Numbered from the stretch's first letter, positions 54,517-63,475 are shown. The stretch is 64,000 nt of DNA from Streptomyces sp. 150FB (GCF_000818195.1 NZ_JTHL01000001.1:1922662-1986661), one strand, 5' to 3'. The notes: generated from the sequence alone by a model not told the origin. Made by a program: numbers and translations.

Positions 54517-55071
54517 ATGTATCCACCGTCACCACCGCCGCCCGGGTCACAACCGCCCGTGCCGCCACCGTTCATGCCGCCCCAGCCGGGTATGCCGCCC
54601 GGAATGCCGGGGGGACGGCCCGGCTGGGCCAGGAAGCGTTACGTACTGCCCGCCATCGCGGTCGCCCTGTTCATCGGCATCGGCATGGGCGCGAGCGGCG
54701 GCAGCGACGCGCCGAAGACCGAGACGGTCGCGGAACCGGCCGTCCAGCCGGGCCCGACGGTGACGACCACCGCCACCGTCACGGCCACCCCCGAGGCCCC
54801 GGAGCCGCTCCCGGCCGTCACCGTCACCGCGAAGGTCACCGTCAGGGCGACGGTGACGGCCAAGCCCCGGCCGGCCTCCGGCGGCAGCGGCGGGGGCAGC
54901 GGCAACAGCAGTAGTGGCGGGGGAAGTTCGAGCAGTGGCGGCGGCGGTTCGTCGGTCTACTACAAGAACTGCACCGCCGTACGCGCCGCAGGAGCCGCCC
55001 CCATCCACTCCGGCGATCCCGGCTACGGCTCCCACCTCGACCGCGACGGTGACGGCGTGGGCTGCGAGTAG
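54517..55071 (+). CDS. Excalibur calcium-binding domain membrane protein
   Basis: A 184-residue single-pass membrane protein: a Pro-rich cytoplasmic N-terminus (residues 1-38), one helix (YVLPAIAVALFIGIGMG), a Thr/Val-rich extracellular stretch (TVTTTATVTATPEAPE...), a Gly/Ser linker and a C-terminal excalibur domain (YYKNCTAVRAAGAAPIHSGD, then DRDGDGVGCE). The DxDxDG loop and two cysteines are the Ca2+-binding and disulfide features of this domain. GAGGGGG precedes the ATG. It probably senses or binds Ca2+ at the cell surface; no specific partner is evident. Confidence 0.9.
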   Translation: MYPPSPPPPGSQPPVPPPFMPPQPGMPPGMPGGRPGWARKRYVLPAIAVALFIGIGMGASGGSDAPKTETVAEPAVQPGPTVTTTATVTATPEAPEPLPAVTVTAKVTVRATVTAKPRPASGGSGGGSGNSSSGGGSSSSGGGGSSVYYKNCTAVRAAGAAPIHSGDPGYGSHLDRDGDGVGCE

Positions 55072-55140
55072 CCGACAGCCGCCGTCAGCAGGCAGCAAGT
55101 GGCGAGTAGCAAGTAGCAGGCAGGGACGGACGGTTCGCGC

Positions 55141-55770
55141 TCACTCCCCCCGCAGCACCTTGGCGAGCTTTCCGTCCCCCGACACCTCGATACGCCCGTC
55201 CCGTACCCCGTCCCCGACCGTCAGCGCGCCCACGCTCAGCGCTCGGCAGGTTTCGGCGTCGAGGGCGAGACGGGCGTCGGGGTCCGCCGCCGGGCCGTCG
55301 CCGTACACCGGGACCGCGCCCGACAGCCTTACGTGGAAAGACCCCTCGTCCAGGCGGACTTCGACCACGCCGTCGCAGCCGAGGCCGTCGAGGACCGGCA
55401 GCAGCGGTACGGCGAACCAGTGGGCACGTACGGCGTCGGTGGGCCTGCGCTCGGCGAGCGCGGGGGCGCCCCACTCGGCCAGCGCGGTGAGGACCGGCAG
55501 CAACCCCCGGCCGCGCGCGGTCAGTTCGTACACGTAAGCGGCGGCGGGCGGCGGGAGCTTGCGGCGCGTGGCCAGTTCCGCGCTCTCCATGTCCTTCAGC
55601 CGGGAGGCGAGCACATCGGTGCTGACGCCGGGCAGATCGGCGTGGAGATCGGTGTAACGGCGGGGACCCGCCAGCAGTTCACGGACGATCAGCAAGGTCC
55701 AGCGGTCGCCCACGTCGTCGAGGGCACGGGCGGCGGCGCAGTACTGATCGTAGCTTCGGCGGCGTGGCAT
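55141..55770 (-). CDS. HxlR-family regulator with SCP2-like C-terminal domain
   Basis: A 209-residue regulator. Residues 1-95 are an HxlR winged helix (CAAARALDDVGDRWTLLIVRELLAGPRRYTDLHADLPGVSTDVLASRLKDME), and the C-terminal part (GCDGVVEVRLDEGSFHVRLSG...LALDAETCRALSVGALTVGDGVRDGRIEVSGD) resembles SCP2 sterol-binding domains, which could hold a lipid-like effector. The ATG at 55770 is chosen over one six codons upstream. It is divergent from alaA, and the gap carries overlapping CCAAG palindromes that are probably its operator. Confidence 0.87.
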   Translation of the reverse strand: MPRRRSYDQYCAAARALDDVGDRWTLLIVRELLAGPRRYTDLHADLPGVSTDVLASRLKDMESAELATRRKLPPPAAAYVYELTARGRGLLPVLTALAEWGAPALAERRPTDAVRAHWFAVPLLPVLDGLGCDGVVEVRLDEGSFHVRLSGAVPVYGDGPAADPDARLALDAETCRALSVGALTVGDGVRDGRIEVSGDGKLAKVLRGE

Positions 55771-55801
55771 GCGCCTCAGTCTAGACATGTTGTTGGACTT
55801 T

Positions 55802-55827
55802 CCAAGCTCAAGCTTGGTAAAACCAAG
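55802..55827. promoter_or_regulatory. Overlapping palindromes, HxlR operator candidate
   Basis: CCAAGCT-CA-AGCTTGG (55802-55817, perfect 7-bp arms) overlaps CTTGGT-AAA-ACCAAG (55813-55827, perfect 6-bp arms), with a further TTGGA/TCCAA pair upstream near 55793-55805. They lie between the divergent regulator and alaA. Confidence 0.6.
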
Positions 55828-55856
55828 TATCGCAACAAGGTCTGGGAGGCCACGGC

Positions 55857-57068
55857 ATGGAATTCCGGCAGTCGAGCAAGCTCAACGAGGTCTGCTACGA
55901 GATCCGCGGCACGGTGATCGAGCAGGCCGACGCCCTGGAGGAGGCGGGCCACAGCGTTCTGCGCCTCAACACCGGCAACCCCGCGGCCTTCGGGTTCGAG
56001 GCGCCGGAGGAGATCGTCCAGGACATGATCCGGATGCTGCCGCAGGCACACGGCTACACGGACTCGCGCGGTGTGCTGTCGGCGCGCCGCGCGGTCGCCC
56101 AGCGCTACCAGGACATCGGTCTCACCGAGGTCACCGTCGACGACGTCTTCCTCGGCAACGGAGTGTCCGAGCTGGTCTCCATGGCGGTGCAGGCGCTGCT
56201 GGAGAACGGCGACGAAGTCCTCATCCCCGCACCGGACTTCCCGCTCTGGACGGCGACGACGACGCTGGCCGGCGGCCGTCCCGTGCACTATCTCTGCGAC
56301 GAGTCGGCCGACTGGTACCCGGACCTGGACGACATGGCGTCGAAGATCACCGACCGTACGAAGGCCGTCGTGATCATCAACCCCAACAACCCGACGGGGG
56401 CGGTCTATCCGCGCGAGATCATCGAGGGCATCCTCGATCTCGCCCGCCGCCACCACCTGATGGTGTTCGCCGACGAGATCTACGACAAGATCGTCTACGA
56501 CGACGCGGTCCACCACAGCGCCGCCGCCCTCGCGCCGGACCTGGTGGTGCTCACCTTCTGCGGGCTCTCGAAGACGTACCGGGTCGCCGGTTTCCGCTCG
56601 GGCTGGCTCGTGGTCACCGGACCCAAGCAGCACGCGCGCAGCTACCTCGAAGGCCTGTCGATGCTGGCGTCGATGCGGCTGTGCGCCAACGCCCCGGCGC
56701 AGTACGCCATTCAGGCCGCGCTCGGCGGCAAGCAGTCCATCAACGAACTCACCGCTCCCGGCGGCAGGTTGCACGAGCAGCGCGACCGCGCCTGGGAGAA
56801 GCTCAACGAGATCCCCGGGGTGTCGTGCGTCAAACCGAAGGGCGCCCTGTACGCGTTCCCGAAGCTCGACCCCAAGGTCCACCGCATCCACGACGACGAG
56901 AAGTTCGTCCTCGACCTGTTGCTGCGCGAGAAGATCCAGGTGGTGCAGGGGACGGGCTTCAACTGGCCGCGCCCCGACCACTTCCGCATCCTGACCCTGC
57001 CGTACGCGGACGATCTCGACGCCGCGATCAGCCGTATCGGCCGCTTCCTGAGCGGCTACCGCCAGTGA
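55857..57068 (+). CDS. alaA: Alanine aminotransferase (AlaA-type, PLP class I)
   Basis: A 403-residue fold-type I aminotransferase very similar to E. coli AlaA, which interconverts pyruvate/glutamate and alanine/2-oxoglutarate. It begins SSKLNEVCYEIRGTVIEQAD, has VVIINPNNPTGAVYPREI, VFADEIYDKIVYDDA, and the PLP-binding Lys239 in CGLSKTYRVAGFRSGW. GGGAGG precedes the ATG. A divergent HxlR regulator with palindromic sites in the shared promoter region may control it. The end overlaps the next, convergent gene by 13 nt. Confidence 0.92.
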   Translation: MEFRQSSKLNEVCYEIRGTVIEQADALEEAGHSVLRLNTGNPAAFGFEAPEEIVQDMIRMLPQAHGYTDSRGVLSARRAVAQRYQDIGLTEVTVDDVFLGNGVSELVSMAVQALLENGDEVLIPAPDFPLWTATTTLAGGRPVHYLCDESADWYPDLDDMASKITDRTKAVVIINPNNPTGAVYPREIIEGILDLARRHHLMVFADEIYDKIVYDDAVHHSAAALAPDLVVLTFCGLSKTYRVAGFRSGWLVVTGPKQHARSYLEGLSMLASMRLCANAPAQYAIQAALGGKQSINELTAPGGRLHEQRDRAWEKLNEIPGVSCVKPKGALYAFPKLDPKVHRIHDDEKFVLDLLLREKIQVVQGTGFNWPRPDHFRILTLPYADDLDAAISRIGRFLSGYRQ

Positions 57069-57688
57069 GCGCCCACCGCCGGTGAACGAAGCACCGCACC
57101 CGCAGCCGCACCCGCGCCCGGAAACGGGAGCGGGACCGGAATGTCCTCGTAGTAGACGTCGACCTGCGCCGGATGCTTGTCGGTGGCCTCGGCCTTGACG
57201 TGGTTGCGGGGGACCTTCTTCGTACGGAGAGTCCGCACCACATCGGTCTTCCACGCGTCCGTCGACGGGTCCTGCGTCCAGGACTCCGCTGCGTCGAGCA
57301 CGGGCAGCTTGCGGACGAAGGTGTTCAGGTCCGTCAACTGCTTCTCCAGGAACAGCAGATACGACACCGGCACGTCGGCCACCAGGACCCGCCCGTCCAC
57401 GACGACATCGGCGCGGGCCACACAGTTCGCCCAGTCCTTGGTCGCGGTCACGTCGAACAGCCTGGTCAGGGTCTTCGCGGTGGCGCGCAGCACGTCCTCG
57501 GCCTGGACCTGCACCCGGGTGGACTCGGGCGGCAACTGCTCGCCCTCCTCGTCCTTCGCCTGGTACGTACGGGAGATACCGGCGAGGAGCGCCGGCTTCT
57601 GCAGGCCGTGATGGGCCGCCGTCAGGTCCTGGTGCGCCTTGGACTTGACGCCCTTCTCCACTGCGATGATCTGATTGAGTTTCGCCAC
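57056..57688 (-). CDS. Conserved protein of unknown function
   Basis: Not recognised as a named family. The 210-residue protein (MAKLNQIIAVEKGVKSKAHQ...) is soluble, helical at the N-terminus, with ARADVVVDGRVLVADVPVSYLLFLEKQLTDLNTFVRKLPVLD and a Pro/Ala-rich C-terminus. It looks like a conserved actinobacterial protein rather than a random frame: it has even codon use throughout and a clean start. The GTG at 57688 has TAACGT (57701-57696) 7 nt upstream and TTCGAT 18 nt before that, so a leaderless promoter fits. It overlaps the convergent alaA by 13 nt. Confidence 0.72.
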   Translation of the reverse strand: MAKLNQIIAVEKGVKSKAHQDLTAAHHGLQKPALLAGISRTYQAKDEEGEQLPPESTRVQVQAEDVLRATAKTLTRLFDVTATKDWANCVARADVVVDGRVLVADVPVSYLLFLEKQLTDLNTFVRKLPVLDAAESWTQDPSTDAWKTDVVRTLRTKKVPRNHVKAEATDKHPAQVDVYYEDIPVPLPFPGAGAAAGAVLRSPAVGAHWR

Positions 57689-57881
57689 ATCAGGGACGTT
57701 ACCCGCCGATGCCGCGGTGATCGAACGATTAACGGCGTCTCGTACGGTGCCAGTTGAGCGCCCCTGCGGGTGATATCCGGACGGAACGGATGTCGTCGCG
57801 CGGCCCCGACCACCCCGCCTGCCAGAGTGGCGCGCACCTGGCGGCCGACCGGCGGCCGCTCCCACAGAAGGGCCTTGTCCG

Positions 57882-58349
57882 GTGCCGCATCTCGCTGCGC
57901 GCTCCGCCGGGCGGCGAAAGCTGCTCGCCCTGGCCGGCGTCGCCGTCACCGTACTGACGACCGGCGCGCCCGCCGCCTCCAGCACCACCCCGATGCTCCC
58001 GGCAGCGGCCGCGCGCGGCACGGCATACGTCGAGACCCGGCTCTTCTTCGGCACGCGGCGGCCTGACGGCGGACCCGAGGTGACGGACGGGCAGTTCATG
58101 GAGTTCGTCGACCGCAGCGTCACCCCGGGCTTCCCCGACGGGCTGACCGTCCAGGACGGCCGCGGGCAGTGGCGGGACTCCCGGGGCGCCATCGAGCGGG
58201 AGCGTTCGTACGAGCTGATCCTGCTCTACCCGGCGGCTCAGGCCCGGTCGCGCGCCGCCCTGATCCAGCGGATCCGGCGGGATTACGTTCGGCTGCACGC
58301 GCAGGACTCGGTGGCCCGGCTGGACGAGCCGACCAGCGCCGACTTCTGA
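57882..58349 (+). CDS. Secreted DUF3574 domain protein
   Basis: A 155-residue protein with a signal peptide ([24 protein letters not shown], about residues 11-35) and a DUF3574 domain: [49 protein letters not shown] and [39 protein letters not shown]. The function of this domain is not known. The GTG at 57882 has AAGGG about 9 nt upstream. Confidence 0.85.
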   Translation: MPHLAARSAGRRKLLALAGVAVTVLTTGAPAASSTTPMLPAAAARGTAYVETRLFFGTRRPDGGPEVTDGQFMEFVDRSVTPGFPDGLTVQDGRGQWRDSRGAIERERSYELILLYPAAQARSRAALIQRIRRDYVRLHAQDSVARLDEPTSADF

Positions 58350-58407
58350 CCGGGCCCGCGACCCCGCCGTATCGCCCGCCGGCCCACACCCTCCACCAGC
58401 GCCCGCC

Positions 58408-59640
58408 TCAGTACCGTACGGGCAGCTCCAGCAGCCCCCGGGCGCGTGCCGAAGGCCGCCACCGCAACTGCTCGTACGGGACGTCCAGCGCGAGCCGCGG
58501 CAGCCGTTCGAGCAGCGCGGTGAGCGCGATCTCGGTCTCCAGCCGGGCCAGCGGCGCGCCCAGGCAGTAGTGGATGCCATGGCCGAGGGCGAGGTGACCC
58601 GCCGTGTCACGGTCGAGGTCGAGCCGGTCCGGATCGGGGAAGCGGTGCGGGTCGCGGTTGGCCGAGGCGAGCGACAGCATGACGGTCTCCCCGGCAGGAA
58701 CGGTCACTCCGGCGATGGTGATGTCCTCGACGGGGAAGCGGCGCAGCGCCAACAGCGCGGGCCCCTCGTACCGTAGGAACTCCTCGACCGCCCCCGGGAT
58801 CCTGCCGGGTTCGGCGCGCAGGGCCGCGAGCTGGTCCGGCTCCCTGAGCAGGGCGAGGGTGGCGTTGCCGATGAGCTGGATGGTGTTCTCGTATCCGGCG
58901 AAGAGGATGAGGAAGGCTAGCGACATCAGCTCGTCCTCGCTCAGCCGGTCGTCGGCGCCGTCGCGCGCGGCGATGAGCGCCGACAGCAGATCGTCGCCGG
59001 GCTCGGCGCGCTTGTGCGCGATCAGCCCGGTGAAGAAGCCCAGCATGCTGACGACGGCCTCCTTCGCCAGGCCGGGCCGCGCGGGGTCGGGCGCGATGAG
59101 CGCGTCGGTCCAGTCGCGGAAGTCGCGGCGGTCCCCCGGCGGCACACCGAGCAGCTCGCAGATGACGGCGATGGGCAGCGGGGCCGCGTACGCGGCGATC
59201 AGGTCGGTGCGTCCGTCGGGGGCGACGGCGTCGAGCAGGTCGTCGGCGGTGCGCCGGATCGGCTCCCTGAGCTTCTCCGTACGCCCCGGTGTGAACGCCT
59301 GCACGACGAAGCGCCGGATGCGGGTGTGGTCCGGCGGGTCCATGTTGAGCAGGTTCGCGTCGAGCGCCGGCGGCAGCGAGAAGCCCCGGTAGTTGCCCGG
59401 CAGGGCGTTCTTCTTGTCGAGGGACAGCCGGGGGTCGGCGAGGGCCTGGCGTACGTCGTCGTACCGCGTGACGATCCAGGCGGGCTGCCCGTCGGGACCG
59501 GTGATCCGCTGGACGGGCGCGGTCTCGCGCAGCCGCTCGTACAGGGCGTACGGGTCGCTGGTCGGCAGGCCGGGCAGGTCCGGCAGATCGTTCGCCGGGT
59601 CGTTCGCCTGGTCGTTCGCCGGCGCGTTCGTGGTGGTCAT
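58408..59640 (-). CDS. Cytochrome P450
   Basis: A 410-residue soluble bacterial P450 (CYP105/107-like). Visible are the K-helix ExxR in [10 protein letters not shown], and the heme loop [15 protein letters not shown] with Cys359. The I-helix reads [12 protein letters not shown], so the usual Thr after the acid residue is Asn, which may alter oxygen activation. No ferredoxin gene is adjacent. The N-terminus carries a short Ala-Asn-Asp repeat ([19 protein letters not shown]) from a 12-bp DNA repeat. The start is the ATG at 59640; TAGGCT lies 6 nt upstream, so the mRNA may be leaderless. Confidence 0.94.
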   Translation of the reverse strand: MTTTNAPANDQANDPANDLPDLPGLPTSDPYALYERLRETAPVQRITGPDGQPAWIVTRYDDVRQALADPRLSLDKKNALPGNYRGFSLPPALDANLLNMDPPDHTRIRRFVVQAFTPGRTEKLREPIRRTADDLLDAVAPDGRTDLIAAYAAPLPIAVICELLGVPPGDRRDFRDWTDALIAPDPARPGLAKEAVVSMLGFFTGLIAHKRAEPGDDLLSALIAARDGADDRLSEDELMSLAFLILFAGYENTIQLIGNATLALLREPDQLAALRAEPGRIPGAVEEFLRYEGPALLALRRFPVEDITIAGVTVPAGETVMLSLASANRDPHRFPDPDRLDLDRDTAGHLALGHGIHYCLGAPLARLETEIALTALLERLPRLALDVPYEQLRWRPSARARGLLELPVRY

Positions 59641-59671
59641 CGCTCCAGCCTAAACAGCCGAGCGCCGAAGC

Positions 59672-60079
59672 TCAGTTGTTGATGTTGCCGGCCTGGATGA
59701 CCGTGCCGTGATAGGTACCGCCGCTGATGGTGTTGTGCACATCGCGGACCTGCTGGGCGGGCGCTTCCCCCTGCACCTCGGCGAGCAGCGCGCGGAGTTC
59801 GGCCGCCGCCTCCGGGTCGGCGCGCAGGACCCGGCGCAGCCGGACACGCCACTCCGCCTGAAGATCGGCCGCGGTCTCCTCGTCGCCCTCCTGCTGCGCG
59901 GTGACCAGGTCCGACCGCGCCGTGTCCAGGTCGGACCCGACGGACTCCGCGGATACGGAGCCCCGCGCGGCGAAGAACGCCACGACCCGGTCACGCACCC
60001 TGTTCCAGCCGTCCGTCGCCATCTGCTGGACGAGTGTTGTCGCCCCCGCTGTCGCCAGCGCCATCAACTCGGCTTCCAC
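59672..60079 (-). CDS. Small helical protein with C-terminal amyloid-signalling-like motif
   Basis: A 135-residue protein with two parts. Residues 1-40 (ALATAGATTLVQQMATDGWN then RVRDRVVAFFAARG) form an amphipathic helical domain like the small membrane-active (Bell-type) domains described in bacterial amyloid-signalling proteins; an acidic helical middle follows. The last 20 residues (NTISGGTYHGTVIQAGNI at 116-133) match the pattern N-x-I-x-G-G...G-x-V-I-Q-A-G-x-I of RHIM/PP-like amyloid motifs known from Streptomyces and fungal NLR systems. It would be a candidate cell-death effector or adaptor; no NLR-type partner is in the window. The GTG at 60079 has AAGGGGG 5 nt upstream. Confidence 0.72.
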   Translation of the reverse strand: MEAELMALATAGATTLVQQMATDGWNRVRDRVVAFFAARGSVSAESVGSDLDTARSDLVTAQQEGDEETAADLQAEWRVRLRRVLRADPEAAAELRALLAEVQGEAPAQQVRDVHNTISGGTYHGTVIQAGNINN

Positions 60080-60224
60080 CGGACCCCCTTCGACCGCTGA
60101 TCGGTACTGCTTCCGGACCCTACCGGCCGGGCCAGAGCCCCGCGCTCAACCGTCACACTCCGTGCTCATTACCCCGCCTGTACGTGCTGAACCCCACCCG
60201 CCCACCCACTCCGACCAGGGCCTC

Positions 60225-60255
60225 TTGGACAACTGGGAGAATATGAAACTATAGG
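60225..60255 (+). promoter_or_regulatory. Promoter candidate for the PAS/PP2C regulator
   Basis: TTGGAC (60225-60230) and TATAGG (60250-60255) with a 19-nt spacer, in an unusually A+T-rich stretch for this genome. Confidence 0.35.
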
Positions 60256-60285
60256 ACAAGTGAGTATATCGATAGGACCGAATTG

Positions 60286-62790
60286 ATGGTGGGCTCGGAC
60301 GGCGCCCCCTCCGCCCTCAGCCGTGTTCCGGAGATCTCGGGCACGGCGGTCGCGGTGGTCGACTCCCAGGGGACCGTGGTCGGATGGACCCCGTCGGCCG
60401 AGCGGCTCCTGGGCCATCGGGCGCAGGACGTGGTGTCTCTTCCCTCCTCGCGGCTCCTGTTCTCCCACGACGGCACACCGACCGCGAAACCATGGGCGCG
60501 GCACATCAGGGCACGTGAGCAGTGGGCCGGGATGGTCGAGCTGAGGCACAGCGACGGCCACGGCGTCCAGGTCGGCGTCAGAGCGGTCCCGATGGGCTCC
60601 GCCGACGGCGGCACGGACTGGCTCGTCTCGGCGGCCCCGCTGTCCGAGGCGCTCTGGCGCCCGGCGCTCAACGAATCGGTACTGGAGGCGCTGCTCGACC
60701 ACGCGCCGATCGGCCTCGCCGTCTGGGACCGTGACCTGCGCTGCACCTGGCTGAACAACACCGCCCAGCGCAGGCACGGCGCGCTGCGTCATCAGCGGAT
60801 CGGGCGCCGGCTGACGGAATCGATGCCCGGGTTCGACACCGAGGCCGTGGAGGCCGCCATGATGCGGGTCCTCAAGGACGGCGAGCCGGTGATCGACCAC
60901 GAGTTCCGCTGGATCTCGCCGGACGGGGAGGAGGACGTCGTCTTCTCCTCCTCCTTCTTCCGTCTCGACGGCGCCGACGGCAGCCCGCTGGGCGTGTGTT
61001 CGGTCGCCGTCGACATCAGCGGTAGCTGGGCCCGGGAGCGGCTCGGCGTACTCAACGAGGCCGGCACTCGCATCGGCAGCACGCTGGACGTGATGAGCAC
61101 CGCGCAGGAACTGGCCGACATCGCCGTGCCGCTCCTCGCCGACTCCGTCATGGTCGATCTCGCGGAGTCGGTGCCGCTCGGCGAGGAGCCGCTGGAAAGG
61201 CTGGAGGCGAAGGACGGCGGTATCCCGGTGTTCCGGAGGGCCGGGGTGCGATCCGTCCACACGACGCGTCCCGAGTCGCTGTGGCAGCGCGGCGAGCCGG
61301 TCTTCGTACCCTCGGACTCCCCCTTCACCCGGGTCCTCAGCTCCAGCCAGTCCCACTTCGAGCCCGTGCTCGACTCGTCGCCCGGCACCTGGGTCGACCG
61401 CGACCCCGATCGGGCCCGGATCATCCGGGAGACCGGAATCCACTCGATCATGGTCATCCCGGTCAAGGCGCGCGGCGTGGTCCTGGGCGTCGCCGTCTTC
61501 CTCCGTAACGAGACCCTCACCCCGTTCTCCAGGGACGACCTGCTCCTCGCCGAGGACCTGGTGGCGCGGGCCTCGCTGAGCGTGGACAACGCACGCCGCT
61601 ACACGCGCGAGCGGACGGCCGCCCTCGCGCTCCAGCGGCATCTGCTGCCGCGCAGGCTGTCGGGCGGCAGCGCGGTGGAGGTGGCCTCCCGCTATCTGCC
61701 GTCCGATCTGCACGACGGCGTCGGGGGCGACTGGTTCGACGTGCTCCCGCTGTCCGGCGCCCGCGTGGCGCTGGTGGTCGGCGATGTGGTCGGGCACGGC
61801 ATCAACGCGGCGGCGACGATGGGACGGCTCCGTACGGCCGTCCACACGCTGGCTGACATGGATCTGGCCCCCGACGAACTGCTCGCGCGGCTCGACGACC
61901 TGGTCACCCGCCAGACGGCCGAGGAGGTGGGTCCGGACGGCTTCGCCTTCCCGATCATGGGCGCCACCTGCGTGTACGCGGTGTACGACCCGGTCACCCG
62001 GATATGTACGATCGCGCGCGCCGGCCACCCGCCGCCGGCGATCGTCGACCCGGACGGCCGGGTGACCTTCCCGGAACTGCCGCCGGGCACGCCGATCGGC
62101 CTGGGGCTCATGTCCTTCGAATCCACGGAGTTCGAGGTGCCCGAGGGAAGCGTGATCGCCCTCTACACGGACGGACTCGTGGAGAAGCGCGACGCCGACA
62201 TCGATGTCGGCCTGGACCGGCTGAGTGCCGCGCTCTCGCGGGCGGCCACGACCGGAGCGACGGGATCCACGGAATCGACGGGATCGGCCGGACGGACCGG
62301 AACGGCGCTGGAGGATCTCTGCTCGGAGGTGGTCGACACCCTGGTGTCGAAAACGACGTCCGAGGACGACGTCGCCCTGCTGCTGGCCCGTACCCGGAGC
62401 CTCGGACCGAGCCAGGTCGCCTCCTGGGATCTGCCCGCCGACCCCGCCGTCGTCGCCGACGTCCGGGCCCTGGCCGTGCGCCGGCTCACCGAGTGGGGCC
62501 TCGGACATCTCGCTCCCAAGGTCGAACTGATCGTCAGTGAGCTGGTCACCAACGCCATCCTGTACGGCTGCGACCCCATCCGGCTCCGGCTCATCCGGCA
62601 CACGTCGCTCGTGTGCGAGGTCTCCGACGCGAGCAACAGCGCACCGCGGCTGCGCCGCGCCCGCCCGGACGACGAGAGCGGGCGGGGGGTATTCCTCGTC
62701 TCGGAGCTGGCCCAGCGGTGGGGCACCCGCTTCACTTCGCAGGGGAAGATCGCCTGGGCCGAGATGGAGCTGCCGGACACTCGGGAATAA
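60286..62790 (+). CDS. PAS-GAF-PP2C phosphatase with C-terminal anti-sigma-type ATPase domain
   Basis: An 834-residue signalling protein. In order: a PAS-like region (TAVAVVDSQGTVVGWTPSAERLLGH), a second PAS (LDHAPIGLAVWDRDLRCTWLNN), a GAF domain (about residues 255-420), a SpoIIE/RsbU-type PP2C phosphatase (GGDWFDVLPLSG, VVGDVVGHGINAAATMGRLR, IALYTDGLVEKRD) and an HATPase_c/RsbW-like domain (VELIVSELVTNAILYG, DDESGRGVFLVSELAQRWG). Such proteins both dephosphorylate and could rephosphorylate anti-sigma-factor antagonists. No cognate STAS protein or sigma factor gene is nearby. The ATG at 60286 is preferred over the TTG one codon upstream because of AGGA at 8 nt. Confidence 0.9.
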   Translation: MVGSDGAPSALSRVPEISGTAVAVVDSQGTVVGWTPSAERLLGHRAQDVVSLPSSRLLFSHDGTPTAKPWARHIRAREQWAGMVELRHSDGHGVQVGVRAVPMGSADGGTDWLVSAAPLSEALWRPALNESVLEALLDHAPIGLAVWDRDLRCTWLNNTAQRRHGALRHQRIGRRLTESMPGFDTEAVEAAMMRVLKDGEPVIDHEFRWISPDGEEDVVFSSSFFRLDGADGSPLGVCSVAVDISGSWARERLGVLNEAGTRIGSTLDVMSTAQELADIAVPLLADSVMVDLAESVPLGEEPLERLEAKDGGIPVFRRAGVRSVHTTRPESLWQRGEPVFVPSDSPFTRVLSSSQSHFEPVLDSSPGTWVDRDPDRARIIRETGIHSIMVIPVKARGVVLGVAVFLRNETLTPFSRDDLLLAEDLVARASLSVDNARRYTRERTAALALQRHLLPRRLSGGSAVEVASRYLPSDLHDGVGGDWFDVLPLSGARVALVVGDVVGHGINAAATMGRLRTAVHTLADMDLAPDELLARLDDLVTRQTAEEVGPDGFAFPIMGATCVYAVYDPVTRICTIARAGHPPPAIVDPDGRVTFPELPPGTPIGLGLMSFESTEFEVPEGSVIALYTDGLVEKRDADIDVGLDRLSAALSRAATTGATGSTESTGSAGRTGTALEDLCSEVVDTLVSKTTSEDDVALLLARTRSLGPSQVASWDLPADPAVVADVRALAVRRLTEWGLGHLAPKVELIVSELVTNAILYGCDPIRLRLIRHTSLVCEVSDASNSAPRLRRARPDDESGRGVFLVSELAQRWGTRFTSQGKIAWAEMELPDTRE

Positions 62791-62806
62791 TGTGACCCAG
62801 ATCACA
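62791..62806. promoter_or_regulatory. CRP/FNR-type palindromic site
   Basis: TGTGA-CCCAGA-TCACA, a perfect inverted repeat that matches the classical CRP consensus half-sites. It lies directly after the stop of the PP2C gene and about 185 nt before the membrane-protein start. Confidence 0.55.
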
Positions 62807-62989
62807 CTAAAAAGGTGACGAAAAGGGACATGAATCACGCCACCGGTTCGGTTGGCACTTATGTCTCCGAAACAACGAATCGGAGGCAGCGAGCCGCCCC
62901 GGCGTTCTCATACGCCGCCGCACGACTCACTTCCTGATCTTCAACGGTCGGTTTCGGTGTCTCGCCGTTACCGCGGAGGTGCTTCAGCC

Positions 62990-63406
62990 ATGGCGCTCAG
63001 TTCTCGTTTCGCACTCGATACCACCGCCATCCTGGGTGGCGGATTCCTGGCGGTCGCAGCAATGACCTTCTCCACCGTGGTCTCCGGCTGGATCGGCTTC
63101 GGTGTCGCCACCCTGTTCGTCGTCCTCGCCACCGCCGCCGTCGCGGTGGGGCGTCGCATGTCGCAGAAGCTGTCGCACGGCCTGCTGGCGGCGGTCGGCC
63201 TGTGGTCGCTGATCGCGGCGCTGATCTTCACCGGCGGCGCGCAACTGTGGCTGGTGTTCGCCGGCGGCCTCGGCCTGGCGGCCGTCGCGCTCGGCGACCT
63301 GATCGCACACGAGGCAACCACCGAGCGAGTGGTGCACCAGCTTGAGGTCCGCGAGGCCGGCGGTGCGCACCTCTCCCGGTCGGAGGACCAACACCAGTCC
63401 GCCTGA
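62990..63406 (+). CDS. Small integral membrane protein of unknown function
   Basis: Not recognised. A 138-residue protein with about four membrane helices (TTAILGGGFLAVAAMTFSTV; WIGFGVATLFVVLATAAVAV; GLLAAVGLWSLIAALIFTGG; LWLVFAGGLGLAAVALGDLI) and a hydrophilic C-terminal tail (HQLEVREAGGAHLSRSEDQHQSA). The layout resembles SPW-repeat-type small membrane proteins. The ATG at 62990 has GCGGAGG 10-11 nt upstream. A CRP-type palindrome and a weak promoter (TTGGCA-N17-ACGAAT at 62852-62880) lie upstream. Confidence 0.78.
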   Translation: MALSSRFALDTTAILGGGFLAVAAMTFSTVVSGWIGFGVATLFVVLATAAVAVGRRMSQKLSHGLLAAVGLWSLIAALIFTGGAQLWLVFAGGLGLAAVALGDLIAHEATTERVVHQLEVREAGGAHLSRSEDQHQSA

Positions 63407-63427
63407 CCTCCGGTCAGCGACTCATAG

Positions 63428-63467
63428 CGAGCCCCGGACAGCGGCATCCGCCGTTGTCCGGGGCTCG
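63428..63467. terminator. Bidirectional terminator
   Basis: Perfect 13-bp arms (cgagccccggaca / tgtccggggctcg) enclosing a further gcgg/ccgc stem, between convergent genes. Confidence 0.85.
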
Positions 63468-63475
63468 TCGCGTAT

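Noticed and set aside
55072..55140. Short AGCAAGT/AGCAGGC repeats after the excalibur gene
   Set aside because: Too short and irregular to support as a functional element.
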